Part shown: in pieces, positions 45,481 through 57,699 of the stretch
How positions within the stretch are numbered: position 1 is the first letter of the stretch
How the letters are laid out: each line of letters opens with the position of its first letter
Assembly (NCBI GenBank): GCA_012845835.1
Contig: JABAKD010000021.1
Location: forward strand, 9,404,006-9,468,005
Length of the DNA stretch: 64,000 bases
Origin: Undaria pinnatifida
Lineage: Eukaryota; Sar; Phaeophyceae; Laminariales; Alariaceae
Direction: 5' to 3'
Notes under the pieces: model-generated
Seen by the model: only the letters and a program-made list of their open reading frames with translations
Databases searched by the model: none
What the model was told of the DNA's origin: nothing
Position numbers and translations under genes: made by a program

Positions 45481-46285
45481 CGGCATACGCTTGGGTCACG
45501 GCAACGTTTACGAGAAGGCATGTTAAATATATCACATTGCTGACAATGTTCCGTGTACACGGATGGAGTTCACTTAGCACCACTTTGTTTACGGTAGTAT
45601 CGGTGGAACAAAACACGAGAGCAACAGGAGGTTTGAGCCCTGTACTTTGATACAAAAGGACGGCAAGTAAAGGGGGGGGGGTTATATGATGGCGCCTATG
45701 ACCCCGGCGTGCCACATCTTTAAAACAGGGAAATATGAAACAGTTATTGACTGGCAAATAACCGAATACGCGCATCGATCGCGTCCGCTGCTCGCTACTA
45801 TTTCGAAATCCGATTTCAGATGGTTTGCTACTCGCGCGCGAGCATGTCCGGCAATCCGCTTCATCTTGTGTAACGGCAATGACAAATCCTTTAGTTAGAT
45901 TGAATTGAACACCGTTACAGCGTTCGTGCCACGGCCCCAATAATATCGGCATGAAGCGGTAGCAGTCGACAACCAATGATGATGTCGACGGTCTCCTCCA
46001 CCACCTACATTAGCAAACATTCGTCAGATATCGACATACGCCAGTATGCAGTAGATAACTCATCTACCGTTGCGATAACTTCGTGTCACAACCTAACCGT
46101 GGAACCCCACCCGTCGAATAATTACGCAATAGTCGAATCCTAGACATGTCGCAGTTCAAATCCGATATTGGTCATGCAGATCCCATCAATCAAGAACCTG
46201 TCTGCCGGCACGTACTGCAAATGGATCGTCGAATAAATGGGGATATTAGTTGTGTTTTGCGCGCACATGTACTACTTTTCTGCGA

Positions 46286-46456
46286 TTTCCGGGACTGTTG
46301 ATTTGCGGATCTCGAAAGGTATACTAGGCAGGTATAGGCCGTGTCTTTTGCAAACTACCACATATATGGGGTTTCAGGGGCTGTTGATTTGCGGGTCTCG
46401 AATGTTACACTAGACAGTATAGGCCGTGTCGTTTGCAATCTACCACACATATGGGT
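46286..46456. repeat. Two tandem units of about 86 bp
   Basis: TTTCCGGGACTGTTGATTTG... at 46,286 and TTTCAGGGGCTGTTGATTTG... at 46,372 are about 85% alike and run to CATATGGG. Confidence 0.9.
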
Positions 46457-47046
46457 TAGAATATGAACGCCGATAAGGTCTCTCCATTGCTGCATTAGGC
46501 TCACAAAGCAATCCTCGCTTCTGGGTCGTTTAATTTATTCTAAATAAAAATTTAGCACAAAATCGACGTGCGCGAAAAATGCGTACAGTTCTAAGGTGTC
46601 ACGGTGGCATCCTCGCCATGAAACGTCAATGCGACCGCGCTCGTCGCTTGGAAAGTTGCAGAACCCGAATATCGATAAGGGCCAACGTACCTTGGTATTT
46701 TAATGAAAACTTGTTGAAAAGTATGGTCGATTGCAGTATCGACCACAACGAGCAGCTCTGCCCGCCGGCATATGATACCAGATAGTACTTCAGCGCGTTG
46801 CGGTTTAGATTATGATTTAACCCGCGTACCTCTTTTTAACCGCTTTTCACGAGACGCTGGAATGACTAGAATTATTATCTTTATCTGCGTCTTGCTGTAG
46901 ATATTGTTCCGTCTCAACAGGTTTTCGATTGGCGTTTTCGTTGTTTAAGTTTCGGGTTTGCCTTGTGGTTTCGGACGACAATTTTCATGGCAAATATCTA
47001 ACTTCGTTGCCGCTGTATGCTTGTTTTGCGCTCTTGTCCTGATAAG

Positions 47047-47139
47047 GGGATTGGTCTGACTGAAAACCACAACCTCAAGACCACCGATACCCGCGTATAC
47101 AACGCCTTGTCAACTTCGCCATCAATCTACAAGGATGAG
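47047..47139 (+). CDS. Candidate internal exon of the multi-exon gene
   Basis: Ninety-three bases, exactly 31 codons, phase 0 to 0. The acceptor is CTTGTCCTGATAAG and the donor GAG then GTGAGG is strong. The peptide includes GLTENHNLKTTDTRVYNALS and TSPSIYKDE. It would join in phase to the exon at 49,340 (VNESISAPYAYLAMEI), giving a continuous polar, beta-rich stretch ahead of the membrane segment. An in-phase but stop-interrupted reading near 48,915-49,330 may be another exon or chance. Confidence 0.4.
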
Positions 47140-49339
47140 GTGAGGCCATATCACTGCGTACTAATGGAAATGCTACCACTGGTGACGCTATAGCCGCGTC
47201 GGCTTACAGTGTAGTCCGAACCGTGCCGCGGTAGTGCCATGGTATTTGAGTGTAATATACAGTGGCTAACGGGCGCATTCTGATGCTGCTTCCGCTGGGC
47301 CGTTCATACCATGGTTTCTACCTGGAGTGTCTATTTGGCGTCTAAATCATTCTTACCAACAGCGGTGGTAACGAGCCGCACTGTTCACAGTCCCATGTTT
47401 GTTAGATATTATTGTGAAAAGCTTGCGCAGACCGACCTGGATCGCTGATACGGTTGCGTGTCCAGTTCGGTTCCAACATGGAGAGTAGCCGAGGTACAGT
47501 GCTCCCCGAGCGTCGAACCGAGTTCTGGTGTAGTACTCCCGCCTCGATCGGCAACTTAAATATCGCGGTAATGCCGTGCGTAGGTGCTACTACAGCGCTT
47601 ATACTTTTAGACAAAATTTTAACATGATACCTCTGACTGGCTTTAGTATTTTCCGCATGAGAAAGTTTTCGTTTTATTTTGTTTCCGCGTATGGAGCTTC
47701 TGTTCTCCTCAGGGTCTCAGCGAGGAAGTTTTAGTGACCATCGCTTTGTCACAATGTTCCAAATATTGTATTGGTGGTGTAATGAACACCTTTGAACAAC
47801 CCATTTTGAGGAGACCTGCTTGCTGCAAAAGCTGCTTCGTATTGTCTTCATAGGCCCATGGCCGCGGAGTTGGTAAAATTAGAAGTGATGAAGACCCAAC
47901 TTGATGCACACGCCATCAAGCTTCAAGGCTACGTATACCAGCTATATTTGTATCATATACATCACTGTTTTTCCTGGACGTATTCGGGTATATCTCTTTC
48001 AAATGTAACCTCGTCTTTTCGTTATTGGTTCCGTTCGAAAACCCATATTTTAATGAAGAATTCATACTCTTAGCCTGTTGAATTGTCTCCACCATTTGTT
48101 CACTTGCATTCTTCTTGTCCAACGCAGACTCATCGAGTGTATCTCCTCCACCGAAGTCACGTTGAGGGACTTGACCGCAAGGAAGCAATTGCAATAAAGT
48201 CCTTGTGCGCCGTAGCCTGGGCCAAGTAAGGAAGCAAGCTCGTAGGGTTCCCTGTTGGTGTAAATATCGGACGTGGTGCTTCACCCCTTGCCTTATATAA
48301 CATGAGTGCTCATCCACGACCTAGACTGTACATCGTAAATTGGAAGACGGCCGCCCCTGCGCAAGCATCCATGGAGCATAAAACTAGATATTAGCAGGTC
48401 ACCACGCACTTCTTTATGGTCGGATTTTATCATTGAAAATCGTTCAATTGAAAACCGCGATGCATTACAACTTGTAACGGCCGGGGGGTGAGAAAACGAA
48501 TGTTTCAGGCTCGTAATACATTGCGTAGACTACTAAGCTTAGCCCAGTACTGACGTTTCAACGGGTCACGGACTATTAGGCTTTGGCCGAGTTCCTACTG
48601 ACGGCGGTGTGGGATTAGTATTCGTTTGCGTGCAGCGAAGTAACCCACGAAAAGTGGAAAGTATTTTATTTTGGGTGAGAAAACGGGACATCACGGCGAG
48701 GGACCAACACACCGGGAAACATGGGCAGGTATCCGGTCCGGGCAAGAGGCCTCATCTTGCACAGTGATTTCAACACGCGCGATGCAGATCTAAAGCGCAG
48801 ATCCGCCATGATGGTCGGTTTCCGGGGTGAGGCTCGCCGTATCCCTGGCAGGAGGGATCATATAGTCCACTACGTCCGTAATTAAGGCATATGACGGGCT
48901 TGATAGTCATACAGGTTGTAGATGTGTTCGTTGGACGCTTTGTGACAAGTCCGGAAAGTACCGTGTACCGATTGTACCCATGGAATATGCTTCTAGATCA
49001 CCCAGCACATACGGCTTCTACCGGAAGCATGATCGCTCTCGCAAGTGTCCTATAGACCTCGGTAATATCTGCTGGGCAATACTTAAGCCATTCAATAGTG
49101 TCGGATCTGTCCAATGTATGGTACCATTCATCAACGGGGTCCCCAGCACAGCTAGGGAGTCATGATGTGATAAATCGACAAAGTGGATGTCCACCTCGAT
49201 GTATCTCCCATTACACTATCTTGTACAGCATCGATGACACTCACTGCATTCGACACTATGACGACTATTCTTGAATCGTCACCTCCTACCACCTAACTAA
49301 CACCCTTGTCTGTCACTTCCAAAATAAAACGTGCGTCAG

Positions 49340-50889
49340 GTGAATGAGTCGATATCCGCACCGTACGCCTATCTGGCAATGGAGATCCAGCAGGAGCCGA
49401 ATTCACTCCAGATCATCACTGAAATTGATCCCCTCGACGTGGCGGAGATGCTCGGCAACGTTGGCGGCTTCTGGGGTGAGAAGAAAAATTGCGGAAAACC
49501 CCAGTGGCTACTGTAATGAAAAGGCAGGCCCCATCGTAAACGGCTGAGTTCGGGACGGACACACAAAAATATCTGTACCCCCTCTTTTGCGTAGCCTATA
49601 CCAGGTATAAGATAAACCCGTTCCCTAGGAATACCGATGCATACAAATCGTCAAGAAAAAATGTCATTAGGATGCTGTTAATGTTAAGGACGTCCGTCAT
49701 TCAGAAACGGACAAGCCACAAAGAGGCATTTTGCCTCTATCGTAGAACAAGTGCTGGTAAAGGATATGCCCCCTGTAAAGCTTACCGAGGTATATTACGG
49801 ATATCAGTCCTGACTGCACCCAAGAGTGGCGAAGATCGGCCCGTCTGCCACTGCCCTGGCAAGTGTGGCCTATGCTCTTGACTTGGTGATTGGTTGTCTG
49901 CCCGTCGTCGCTCAGGGTGTTGGTCTGAAAGTGTGCTTGGAAAAATGTGTGTTTGTTGTTCGTCGGATTACCGACGGGGCTAGCTTGTTGTTGTTGTGGT
50001 TGTTGTTGTTGTTGTTGCTGCTGTCGTTAGTGGTGGTGGTGATGGTGGTGTTGTCGTTGTTGTTAATCTGCTTACGGTATGTGTGGATTTCCTCTACACA
50101 CCTTTTTCTGCAATCCTTCTTAATGCTGCACCCTATCCCACACTTCTATGTCTTTACCATCGGGCGTGGTGCAGCAACTCATATTTTCTAGTCCCACCTA
50201 TACTTCGTTGTCTTTGCTCTGTGGCCTATTGTATCGCTGCGCCCGCGCGCGTTTATTGTTTTTTTAGGATTGTACGTTTATACGATGCACCGGTATTGAT
50301 TGAAGGCCACACTTGTCGTTCATATGGTCGTGGCATGGGGATGGCAGTTTCAGGAAAGCGCCATGGGAACTTTCCTTGGCATTGATATGCTTTGAAATGT
50401 GGCGCTCGGCGTCAGGAATACGCATGGGAATGCCACCGCAAGGCCACGGCATGGGAATGCATTTCTCACGACTTTTGGTGAACGCCCCTTGCCGCTCTTG
50501 ATTCGCCATTTACGTCAACGAAAGGTTGCCACCCCGCTGAGCACTCGTAACCACTATTTCACGCTCGCGCCACAGATCTGATCTTGATCTTGTGGCCAAT
50601 ATTCTTCGTTGCTGCCACACGCGAGGGCCCCCGTGTAAAGCCCCGCAACTTCAGAAAGTCTGTTTCAAGGGTGGCGGAGCGGGCGAAGATCGTAAATCCC
50701 AAGACTGCCTTTCAGAGACCGTTGAAACGGAGCATGCCTGTGGGTTGTCAGAGCGGAAGAAGCCTTTCTGCCTCGGACCAGCCCGTGGAGGTGCCATACT
50801 GGCAAAGAACTCCACCCCCTTACGCATCGCCTAAACCTAAGCCGGTGAGAAATTTTAGGAGCAACCGACTGCGCAATAATACAGCATAA
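49340..50889 (+). CDS. C-terminal exons of a host membrane protein (two exons)
   Basis: Exon 49,340-49,475 reads VNESISAPYAYLAMEIQQEP, then LQIITEIDPLDVAEMLGNVG and GFW. It follows a branch-like CTAACTAAC and acceptor GTCAG. The donor is G then GTGAGA. Exon 50,576-50,889 follows CGCCACAG and completes the split Asp codon: DLILILWPIFFVAATREG, a transmembrane helix of about 17 residues. Then comes a basic, Pro-rich tail (VKPRNFRKSVSRVAERAK; PYWQRTPPPYASPKPKP) and stop TAA at 50,887-50,889. The join gives 149 codons plus stop with no break. A polar outer domain, one C-terminal membrane pass and a short basic cytoplasmic tail are inferred. I do not recognise the family. A 1.1-kb intron with GT-AG ends separates the exons. 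Confidence 0.55.
49985..50070. repeat. GTT/GGT trinucleotide-rich tract
   Basis: Runs of TTG and GGT units with interruptions lie inside the intron between 49,475 and 50,576. The Leu/Val-rich open frame across it is a by-product. Confidence 0.85.
50318..50455. repeat. Small CATGGGAA-type cluster in the last intron
   Basis: GCCATGGGAAC, GCATGGGAATGCC and GCATGGGAATGCAT occur within 140 bases. They share the CATGGG core with the large minisatellite at 43-45.5 kb but not its 21-base phrase, so kinship is uncertain. Confidence 0.35.
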
Positions 50890-52110
50890 GTCCCTGTTCA
50901 ACACTCGATGCTTCCCATACATTGTCATGCAATGCTCTTCGTACAAAACAAACCAAGTTTAGATTCCCATCACAATAGTTTGTATTCGGTTGTGCCTTCG
51001 CATGCACTCTAGTCTACGATGTTTTTCGATTATGTATTTGCTTTAAGCATTATTGAACCTGCGAATGTTACCAGAAACACGGTTGGTACTGCCTAACGGT
51101 CTGCGGAAGCCCCACACCTGATGGCACCGAGCCAGTGCACGTACCCTTGGGAAATCCGATGGACCTCAAGTGAAAAGCTCAAAATCCACCACAAGGTGCC
51201 AACACGTGCTATAGAAGAACAACAATTTCCATCAAGTACCATCGAATTTGCATCCACGGGTACATCTCTCATTCGTACAGCAGTATGTAGAAATTACTGG
51301 TCCGGCAAGTTTCACATTCTGTAACGAGTGTCACGCTCATGTACTGTTCTTGAATTGCAACGTTTCTTAGGCCTTGCAGCTAGGGTGGTTACACCAACGT
51401 TTCCAACCGATCTCCCACACGGCCGGTGAAGTCTAACGGATGGTGAAGCCCCTCGCGTGCTATAAATCCTTCTGGAGCTGCCTTTTGGCTACGTCGCGGT
51501 TGGTAGGCACCGCGACGTAGCTTAGAGTCTCGTATACGATCGATCACCGTAGAAAACACGGTCGATAGAGTGTAACGATCGGTATAGCCCCTCACCTCAT
51601 CTTACGATAACCTTCTGTTTGAACTTTTTCGGCCACCGTTGGCAATATATGTAAACGTGTAATATAGAATGAGCCACACTCGCGTACACCGTCCATACGG
51701 TCGAAGTGTTGAATAATTATGACGCCGGGTATTCTCATCTTCACGTCGTAACTACTGTTGTTGGCGCTTGACAACTAAATTTGTTTGTACAAACCTAACA
51801 TCCACGCTTTTACTGATTTACATTGACCACGCCTTGTTGTAGGCCTACAATACGCTGGGGGACAGCTCGGCTAAGGAACCGCATCCTTAGGAGGCCGTCA
51901 ACGGAACCTTAGCAGCAGCAGTAACCCTCTGGGCTCGTGAAGCCGGCCGTGGATAGCGATGTATGGGTGCAACCCCCAGCATCGGAGCAAAGTCGCAGCT
52001 CACGTCGGTACGGCTCGTGCCAGTCCGTGGCTACCCAAACTCCATCGGTTCCACGGCGCCAACATTCTTGTGTGTGTAACGCTGTGGTTGTTTCATCGCG
52101 CGTCTTATCG
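50890..52110. other. Intergenic stretch, nothing recognised
   Basis: This follows the stop of the membrane protein gene. A perfect inverted pair GGTGCCTACC-type segment near 51,490-51,520 (CTACGTCGCGGTTGGTAGGC then ACCGCGACGTAG) could form a hairpin. No gene is seen. Confidence 0.45.
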
Positions 52111-52119
52111 TATATAAAA
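52111..52119 (+). promoter_or_regulatory. Possible TATA box for the frame at 52,210
   Basis: TATATAAAA lies 91 bases before ATG 52,210, which has the good start context GGACCATGG. The distance fits a core promoter plus short leader. There is no other support. Confidence 0.25.
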
Positions 52120-52209
52120 CGGTTGGATATCCTTTCTTAGGGAGTTTTGTTGTCACTTTTGGCGTTTCTTGTGAGCTCTTGAGATCTTGATATACAAACG
52201 GGAAGGACC

Positions 52210-53200
52210 ATGGCCGATGGCATGTGTAATACCAACGAATTGAGTTGTGGACAAACGCACTTCGAGCCTACGTGGGAAGTCCTCGGAGCTGATATCACCG
52301 GGGTCTCAGTCGCGCGAGGCGGTACATATGCGATACGTTAACGTGCGAGATTAAGCAACAACAACGCAACACTCGTGTGTGACGACGAGTGTTTTGCGGT
52401 CGAAATACGGGCCTCTATCGCACAACAAGAGACATCAACCAACGCACTTTCCATACTACCGCTGCGGTACGGGGGGTCTCATTTCGGTTATGGCAATGAT
52501 TCTGGAGAACTCGCTCGAGAAACACCCCTTTTTCGTTTTTGATCTCAAGGTTGTATGCTGTGTTGTCACTGTGGCGGTATATATATATCCGCAACGGAAT
52601 GGTAAGCTACGCTGCGCCAACTTTTAAATGCCTGTAATATATCCATCTGTGAGGCAGATAGTCACTCGTGTAAGTGATTCAAACAAAATGATGAAATTGG
52701 GGGTACCACCATCACCCCTACAGCGGCCTAGGTCGTTAGTTGGATAGTGTATCTAAGGTTTTGTTGGATGTGCTTCGGTTGTAGGTGAGTCGATGCGAAT
52801 GGATGGTGCCCTCAACAGTTATACCACTGGAGAACTTGCGTTGACGGTAGGGCTCTGAGGCCAGGTCTTGGTCTGCACTCGGTGGCAAATTCATCGGAAT
52901 GTCGCGGCAGTCGTGTTTACTGCATTTCGAGCGCAATCACGCGGGCTTGATCGTTGATTGTGCGTGTCGCGCTCCGAGTAGGAATCGAAGAGGACATGTT
53001 TGTCAAGGCTGTCAGTGAGTTTCTCAAGTCGTTTGTGGGGTCGGGTTTGGATCGGTTTGCCTCGGGCTATACTCATGTACACAGGTTTTTGCCCACCATC
53101 TATGTTTCGTGCCGGCACTCATCCCGGCCGCGCTTTAAACGGCTGCGAGCTTTACCAGTGTATTTTCCCTTGTTGGGGGCTTATCCTCTCTGGGAATTGA
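52210..53200 (+). CDS. Candidate small multi-exon gene
   Basis: ATG in context ACCATGG starts MADGMCNTNELSCGQTHFEP, then TWEVLGADITG. Possible exons with chaining phases are 52,210-52,302 (ends phase 0, weak donor GTCTCA), 52,550-52,601 (VVCCVVTVAVYIYPQRN; acceptor after TTTTTCGTTTTTGATCTCAAG; donor GTAAGC; phase 0 to 1), 52,982-53,014 (IEEDMFVKAV; donor GTGAGT; phase 1 to 1) and 53,085-53,200 (FCPPSMFRAGTHPGRALNG to stop; phase 1). The second exon is hydrophobic enough for a membrane helix. One intron is only 70 bases. The family is unknown and the model is speculative. Confidence 0.2.
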
Positions 53201-54663
53201 AAGCTTCGCAACAAATGCGGTCCACTCGCTACCGGTAAGATATTGAGTGAAGCCTCTGCCGGGGTACTGACAGCAGTGCAAAATGAAACAGGGACTTCCA
53301 AAGTTGTCGTTTCCGGTGTTTAGTTTCAACGTCCTCGTTGCAAGGACGCGTGCTCAATGAATTGCTGGTGCGAGTACGCAGTTATATCAAGTGCGTACAA
53401 CATATGTACCATGCTGTTTGTTTGTAGTGGTGTTAGTATTATGGAAACGGCGAGAAAGCGACGGTCATCCAGATGCCTGCGCGATACGTGTTTTAAATTA
53501 TTACTTCGAAGTATTTTGTAGCTGGATTTGCGCAATTCGTTTCTACGTGACAACGGCTTAGTCATTACCTTAGTCTACATATAAAATACTGTGTTCTGGA
53601 AAAAACTGTTAATGTAGTCCTTTTCAGTAGCCATAGTGTTGACATTTGCTTGTGCAACGTGGAATCCTGGGGGCGTCGCAAGGCCAAAAGGGAGACACCG
53701 GTAACACGCGTATAGATATGTTTCCACCTATCTATGGTGTTACGCGTATTCATATAGATAACCCCCACTTCTCTTCTTAGAGGAAACGAGTGGCATGAGC
53801 TAGTGCATTGCTCCGCAAAACGTGTAGTACTACCCATCGGGAAGAGTGTGATAGCGATGGGTGTACGTTGTACTGACGTACTCGCAAACGAACTATTTGT
53901 AGTCAGGGGATGCTGTGTACCGTACGAGGAGTAGTGCTCGGTTCTATGTTGTACGTCACCTGTGTTTGCACTTGGTGGCAACGGATATGATTGACCAGCC
54001 AATGCCAGTCGCTTTTGGATGTTGTACAGTTTTTAATTGGTTGGCGGCAACAATTTCGGTATGTGTTACGTATGTGGTAAGATTGTCCAAGAGTTGGTGG
54101 TAGAGTTTAACGCTTTGGTACTATGTTTGAGGGAAACCGAAACCTTGATTCACGCCTCATTTATCCCCGTGGAAAAAACAGCTAGATCGACAGTGTTCCC
54201 GCCTGAACCCGCCACTACTTGATGAATGTGGTCAGAACGGTATGTGTGTATGATATGTGTGTACGAAGTTAGCATCAAACCTAGAACCGATCCACCCTGC
54301 CAATCAGATGGGGTCCTGGGCGGGTGGTAAACACTGAGACAAATTCTCCCCGGCCAGTAGGTATATATCCTTCAACCCTACCCATGGTTCAACTCTGACC
54401 AAAAACAAAATATTTGGCCTGGTCGAGACTCACGTGCATGATAGCTAGCGCATGCTGCGCTCGCGATGCCTGCCACCCTCGCCGCACTCGGTGACATCTT
54501 CCAAGCTCTCTCCGCTCTATGTCCCTGTGAGCTCAGTCTCCCGCGCGGAGAAATGCAAGCTATGCCCTGTGGAGTTATTTCCAACACTCGGCTGCTCCCA
54601 GCCTCTACTTCCCGGCCTCCGCCTTCTGGCATCCGCTCTGTACGGAACTATATTACCGGAATA
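53201..54663. other. No supported gene
   Basis: Possible fragments near 53,998-54,058 (PMPVAFGCCTVFNWLAATIS, donor GTATGTG) and a GC-rich frame at 54,466-54,714 have no recognised family. I cannot decide whether they are exons. Confidence 0.35.
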
Positions 54664-55470
54664 CAAGGGCTCCGCATGAATTCCGGCATTCCCTGGCACC
54701 CACGCTCCGGGTAGGGCAGGGCAGCACTTCCTGTTGTTCGATTTAATATTCGATAGAGAATAAAACCGTTACCACACAACATATAGTCTACGCGTGTGTA
54801 GAACATGAAGAAGAACCAAGAGATTGATCTCAACTAACAGTTGACTTCTTACTACTTCTGGCGTTTCCTCCGATTCTCAGTTTCATGCATAAATCCATTC
54901 CGAGCTTCATCATATATATTTCGATCGGATAAATCCGAGCCCACGCAGACTGACCCTCTAGTCTGGCCACGAAGAGAAGTTTCGAGGGGTTTTCTTGACA
55001 TTTCGCCTCAACCAAGCATCCAGGGCCAGCAGAGGGATGGCCAAGTTATTGCTGCATGTTCTCTACGTAGCCACTGACAGGCGCGCCCTAAACCAGCTTC
55101 TTCTGCTACTTAGTCTACATGCATGATGCCATGATATGTAGATCCGACGCTCGCGGACCGACTGTTTCTCTGTGTGTATAGTGATCGTGGAGGGACTTGC
55201 TTATGGTATTTTACGCGCGAAACACGGTGTTGCTGCCTTCGTCATTCAATCCCTCGAATGCTATTATAGTAGTGCTGCCACTTGTTGTTTTGGACCACTC
55301 TCGTCTGGTCGATGGACTATCTAGTAGTACGCGATAGCACTGACCTAAGAACTTGGTAGTTTAGAATTTAAGGCTCGATCGAATTTTAGACGAAAACAAA
55401 AACATATAGGTCTAGGCTAGTAATACCTGGCATGGGCTTTTTGTCTTGTTGCTGGTCGCTAGGGTCTTGC
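54664..55470 (+). repeat. Family D repeat, copy 3 (diverged)
   Basis: It matches 11,016-11,945 in order: CAAGGGCTCCGCATG, CCGTTACCAC, ATTTCGATCGG, AAGCATCCAGGGCCAGCAGAG, TGTGTGTATAGTGATCG, AGTAGTACGCGATAGCACTGA. It lacks the SINE found in copies 1 and 2. The match fades near 55,470. Confidence 0.85.
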
Positions 55471-57699
55471 CCAATACGCTAGCATATCTTTTAGCTTAAA
55501 TTGGCTTTTTGAGCTTATGAAAAAGCTTATGTCCGAGCGAGCACAGCCAACATGCCAAATAGCTTATGTGAGAGCATATCAAGGGAAATCGAGCATAAGG
55601 TGATTATGCCCGCCCACATTTCAGGTGTATATGTGCGTCTGGTTGTCTGTTAGCACGGTGAAGACGACAACTGGGAGGCCGCACGATAATAATACAATTC
55701 ACGAGGCTTAATTGCACCCATTGTCGACTCTGTTTACCGCGATATTGGACGGTCCTACATTAGAACACCTAAACACGCACACACACGAAGTTGATTTGCT
55801 GTGTACGAAGTACTAGCATGAATCAGCCGAACTCGGTTGTCGAACCCGAATATGTGTTGTATTATAGTAGATCTAAACAATGAAAAGGCGACCACAGCAG
55901 TAGCAATGTATCATGCTGGCAGTACCCAGCAGTTAGTTGTTGTAAATAGTATCAATACCTGAGATTACACTACCGCATCCGAGCCGCCTGTGTTCAATAT
56001 CGGAGAGCTCCCGAAAAATAAAATGAAAATAGGTAGAACGCTCAGGGCATTTCTTATACAGTCGGATTTGTCATTCGAAAACGGCCTTCTTCGACTGAAG
56101 CCCAAATCGAGCTTTCTTTTACAGTCGAAAAAGGGCTTTTCCACTCAACTTTTTTCGACGGAGAATTCCGACTGGCGGATCCAGTGAAAAAACTCGACAG
56201 GTTGGGCGAGGGCGGTTTGTGTACCGCGAACGCTGTCTCTGTGCAAGATGACGTCGGTAGCTACACGTGTACCCCTCACGACCCGGGCCCTGTTACCGAC
56301 ACCAGCGGGCTAAATGCAATAAATAACAAACGACACAGACCTGGTTAACGTGCTACTCAAGGGAGTACTTGTAACCGGTAGTGCAGTAAATCCCACCTTG
56401 GGGCGGTAAACAAGGGTGGGGGTCTAACGCAGAGGGGAATGAGATCCGCGTCAACACTACTTCAGAACAATCAATATCATAAACACACCTCGGGCTCGAA
56501 AACACGCTCATCTTCCGATCTTCAAAAGTCTCTGAGCGTTGTGTTGTGCTGGCTGCAGGCCTCTCGCCGCCCCGTTTATATTTATAAATGTAAGAAAACG
56601 ACCTTCTGGCCCTATTGACAGGTAGCGGTGAATGCAACTCGCGAATTGCATCTGTGAAATCAAATCCGAGGATGATAAGTACATATCCCCGCACGGTCGA
56701 ATCATGTCGACCCTCACACGAGACCAGTTGGTAGCTGATGAAAATCAATCTCACCACATAGCTGATAGAGTGCTGGCCAAAATCTGGGTAAAACGCTGCT
56801 GGGTGCTGCTGTGGTGCGGCTGTGGTGCGTGCTGAAGGGTGCTGGTTCTCAGTGCTGATGCAGTATCTTGACTCCAGAAGTGGTGTAGTCTAGTGTCTTC
56901 TACTACTGTCTCAGTGCGAGACGGTGCGGAGAAAACACGACCAACAACATGTGCGCGTGCTCCCTGCTCGTCTCGTCCTCACTACTTGCTGTGAATCTAC
57001 TCGCTTCAACCTCCCATCTCTTACCCATTAGCTCCTTATCTCCTTCCTGTGCCGCTCAATTCACTAGCCTCCTGCCCTACTAGACATCCCTCAGCTCCAT
57101 CCTGTGCCATGTGCGCTCTGCAAGCGACCAGTGCAACCAAAAGAGACTGATGGGTGAACCTCCCATTCAAATTTGCACATACTTTAATCTGTTTGCAGTA
57201 CAAATCCAAATATCCTCCTCTTCAAACCCAGCTGGTGCATTTTCACAGGCCTTACCTAGAGACTATCGTTGATTGTTCTACAGCTGTACTGATAACACGT
57301 CCCCTGCCCCTATCCCTTGTATCCCTAGAGTATTCCGCAAGACGTAGAAGAAACACCTTCAGTCATTCCGATCTTTCGACAACTTCCCTTTACCCGAGAC
57401 AAACATCCTAATATTTTGCCAGCTGAAACCCGCTTTCTTGCTCATACTAACTCCGAATGAACCCAACGTGTCCATAGTAAAGGCTAGAGAAAACCAATCT
57501 CACCACACCTCCCCTCCACGTGCAAATGACCCAAGGCTACACTTGCCCCTCTGTTGCGATATGGCTTCTCCGCCGACAGGTGGACGTTGTAGCGTTTTCC
57601 AATGTTCAGTATTCCGATCGTGTGCGGTAACTCCTTACTTTCCGCGTCCTCTGCCATCACCACTCTGGCCAGTTGTCAACCTGGACGGACGGGAAGTTT
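55471..57699. other. No recognisable gene
   Basis: An imperfect palindrome around TTCGACTGAAGCCC and GGGCTTTTCC lies near 56,090-56,150. AATCTCACCACA occurs at about 56,748 and 57,501. It could be a coincidental repeat or flank an insertion, but I found no ends. Confidence 0.4.

Noticed and set aside
45233-45976. 247-codon minus-strand open frame
   Set aside because: A third of it is translation of the CCATGG minisatellite and the rest has no recognisable features.
49826-50385. Leu/Val-rich open frames as a membrane protein
   Set aside because: The hydrophobic run is the GTT/GGT tract, inside the intron between two better supported exons.
56740-57510. Insertion flanked by AATCTCACCACA as a target duplication
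   Set aside because: No terminal structure was found inside, and a 12-base match within 750 bases can be local low complexity. Not enough to call an element.
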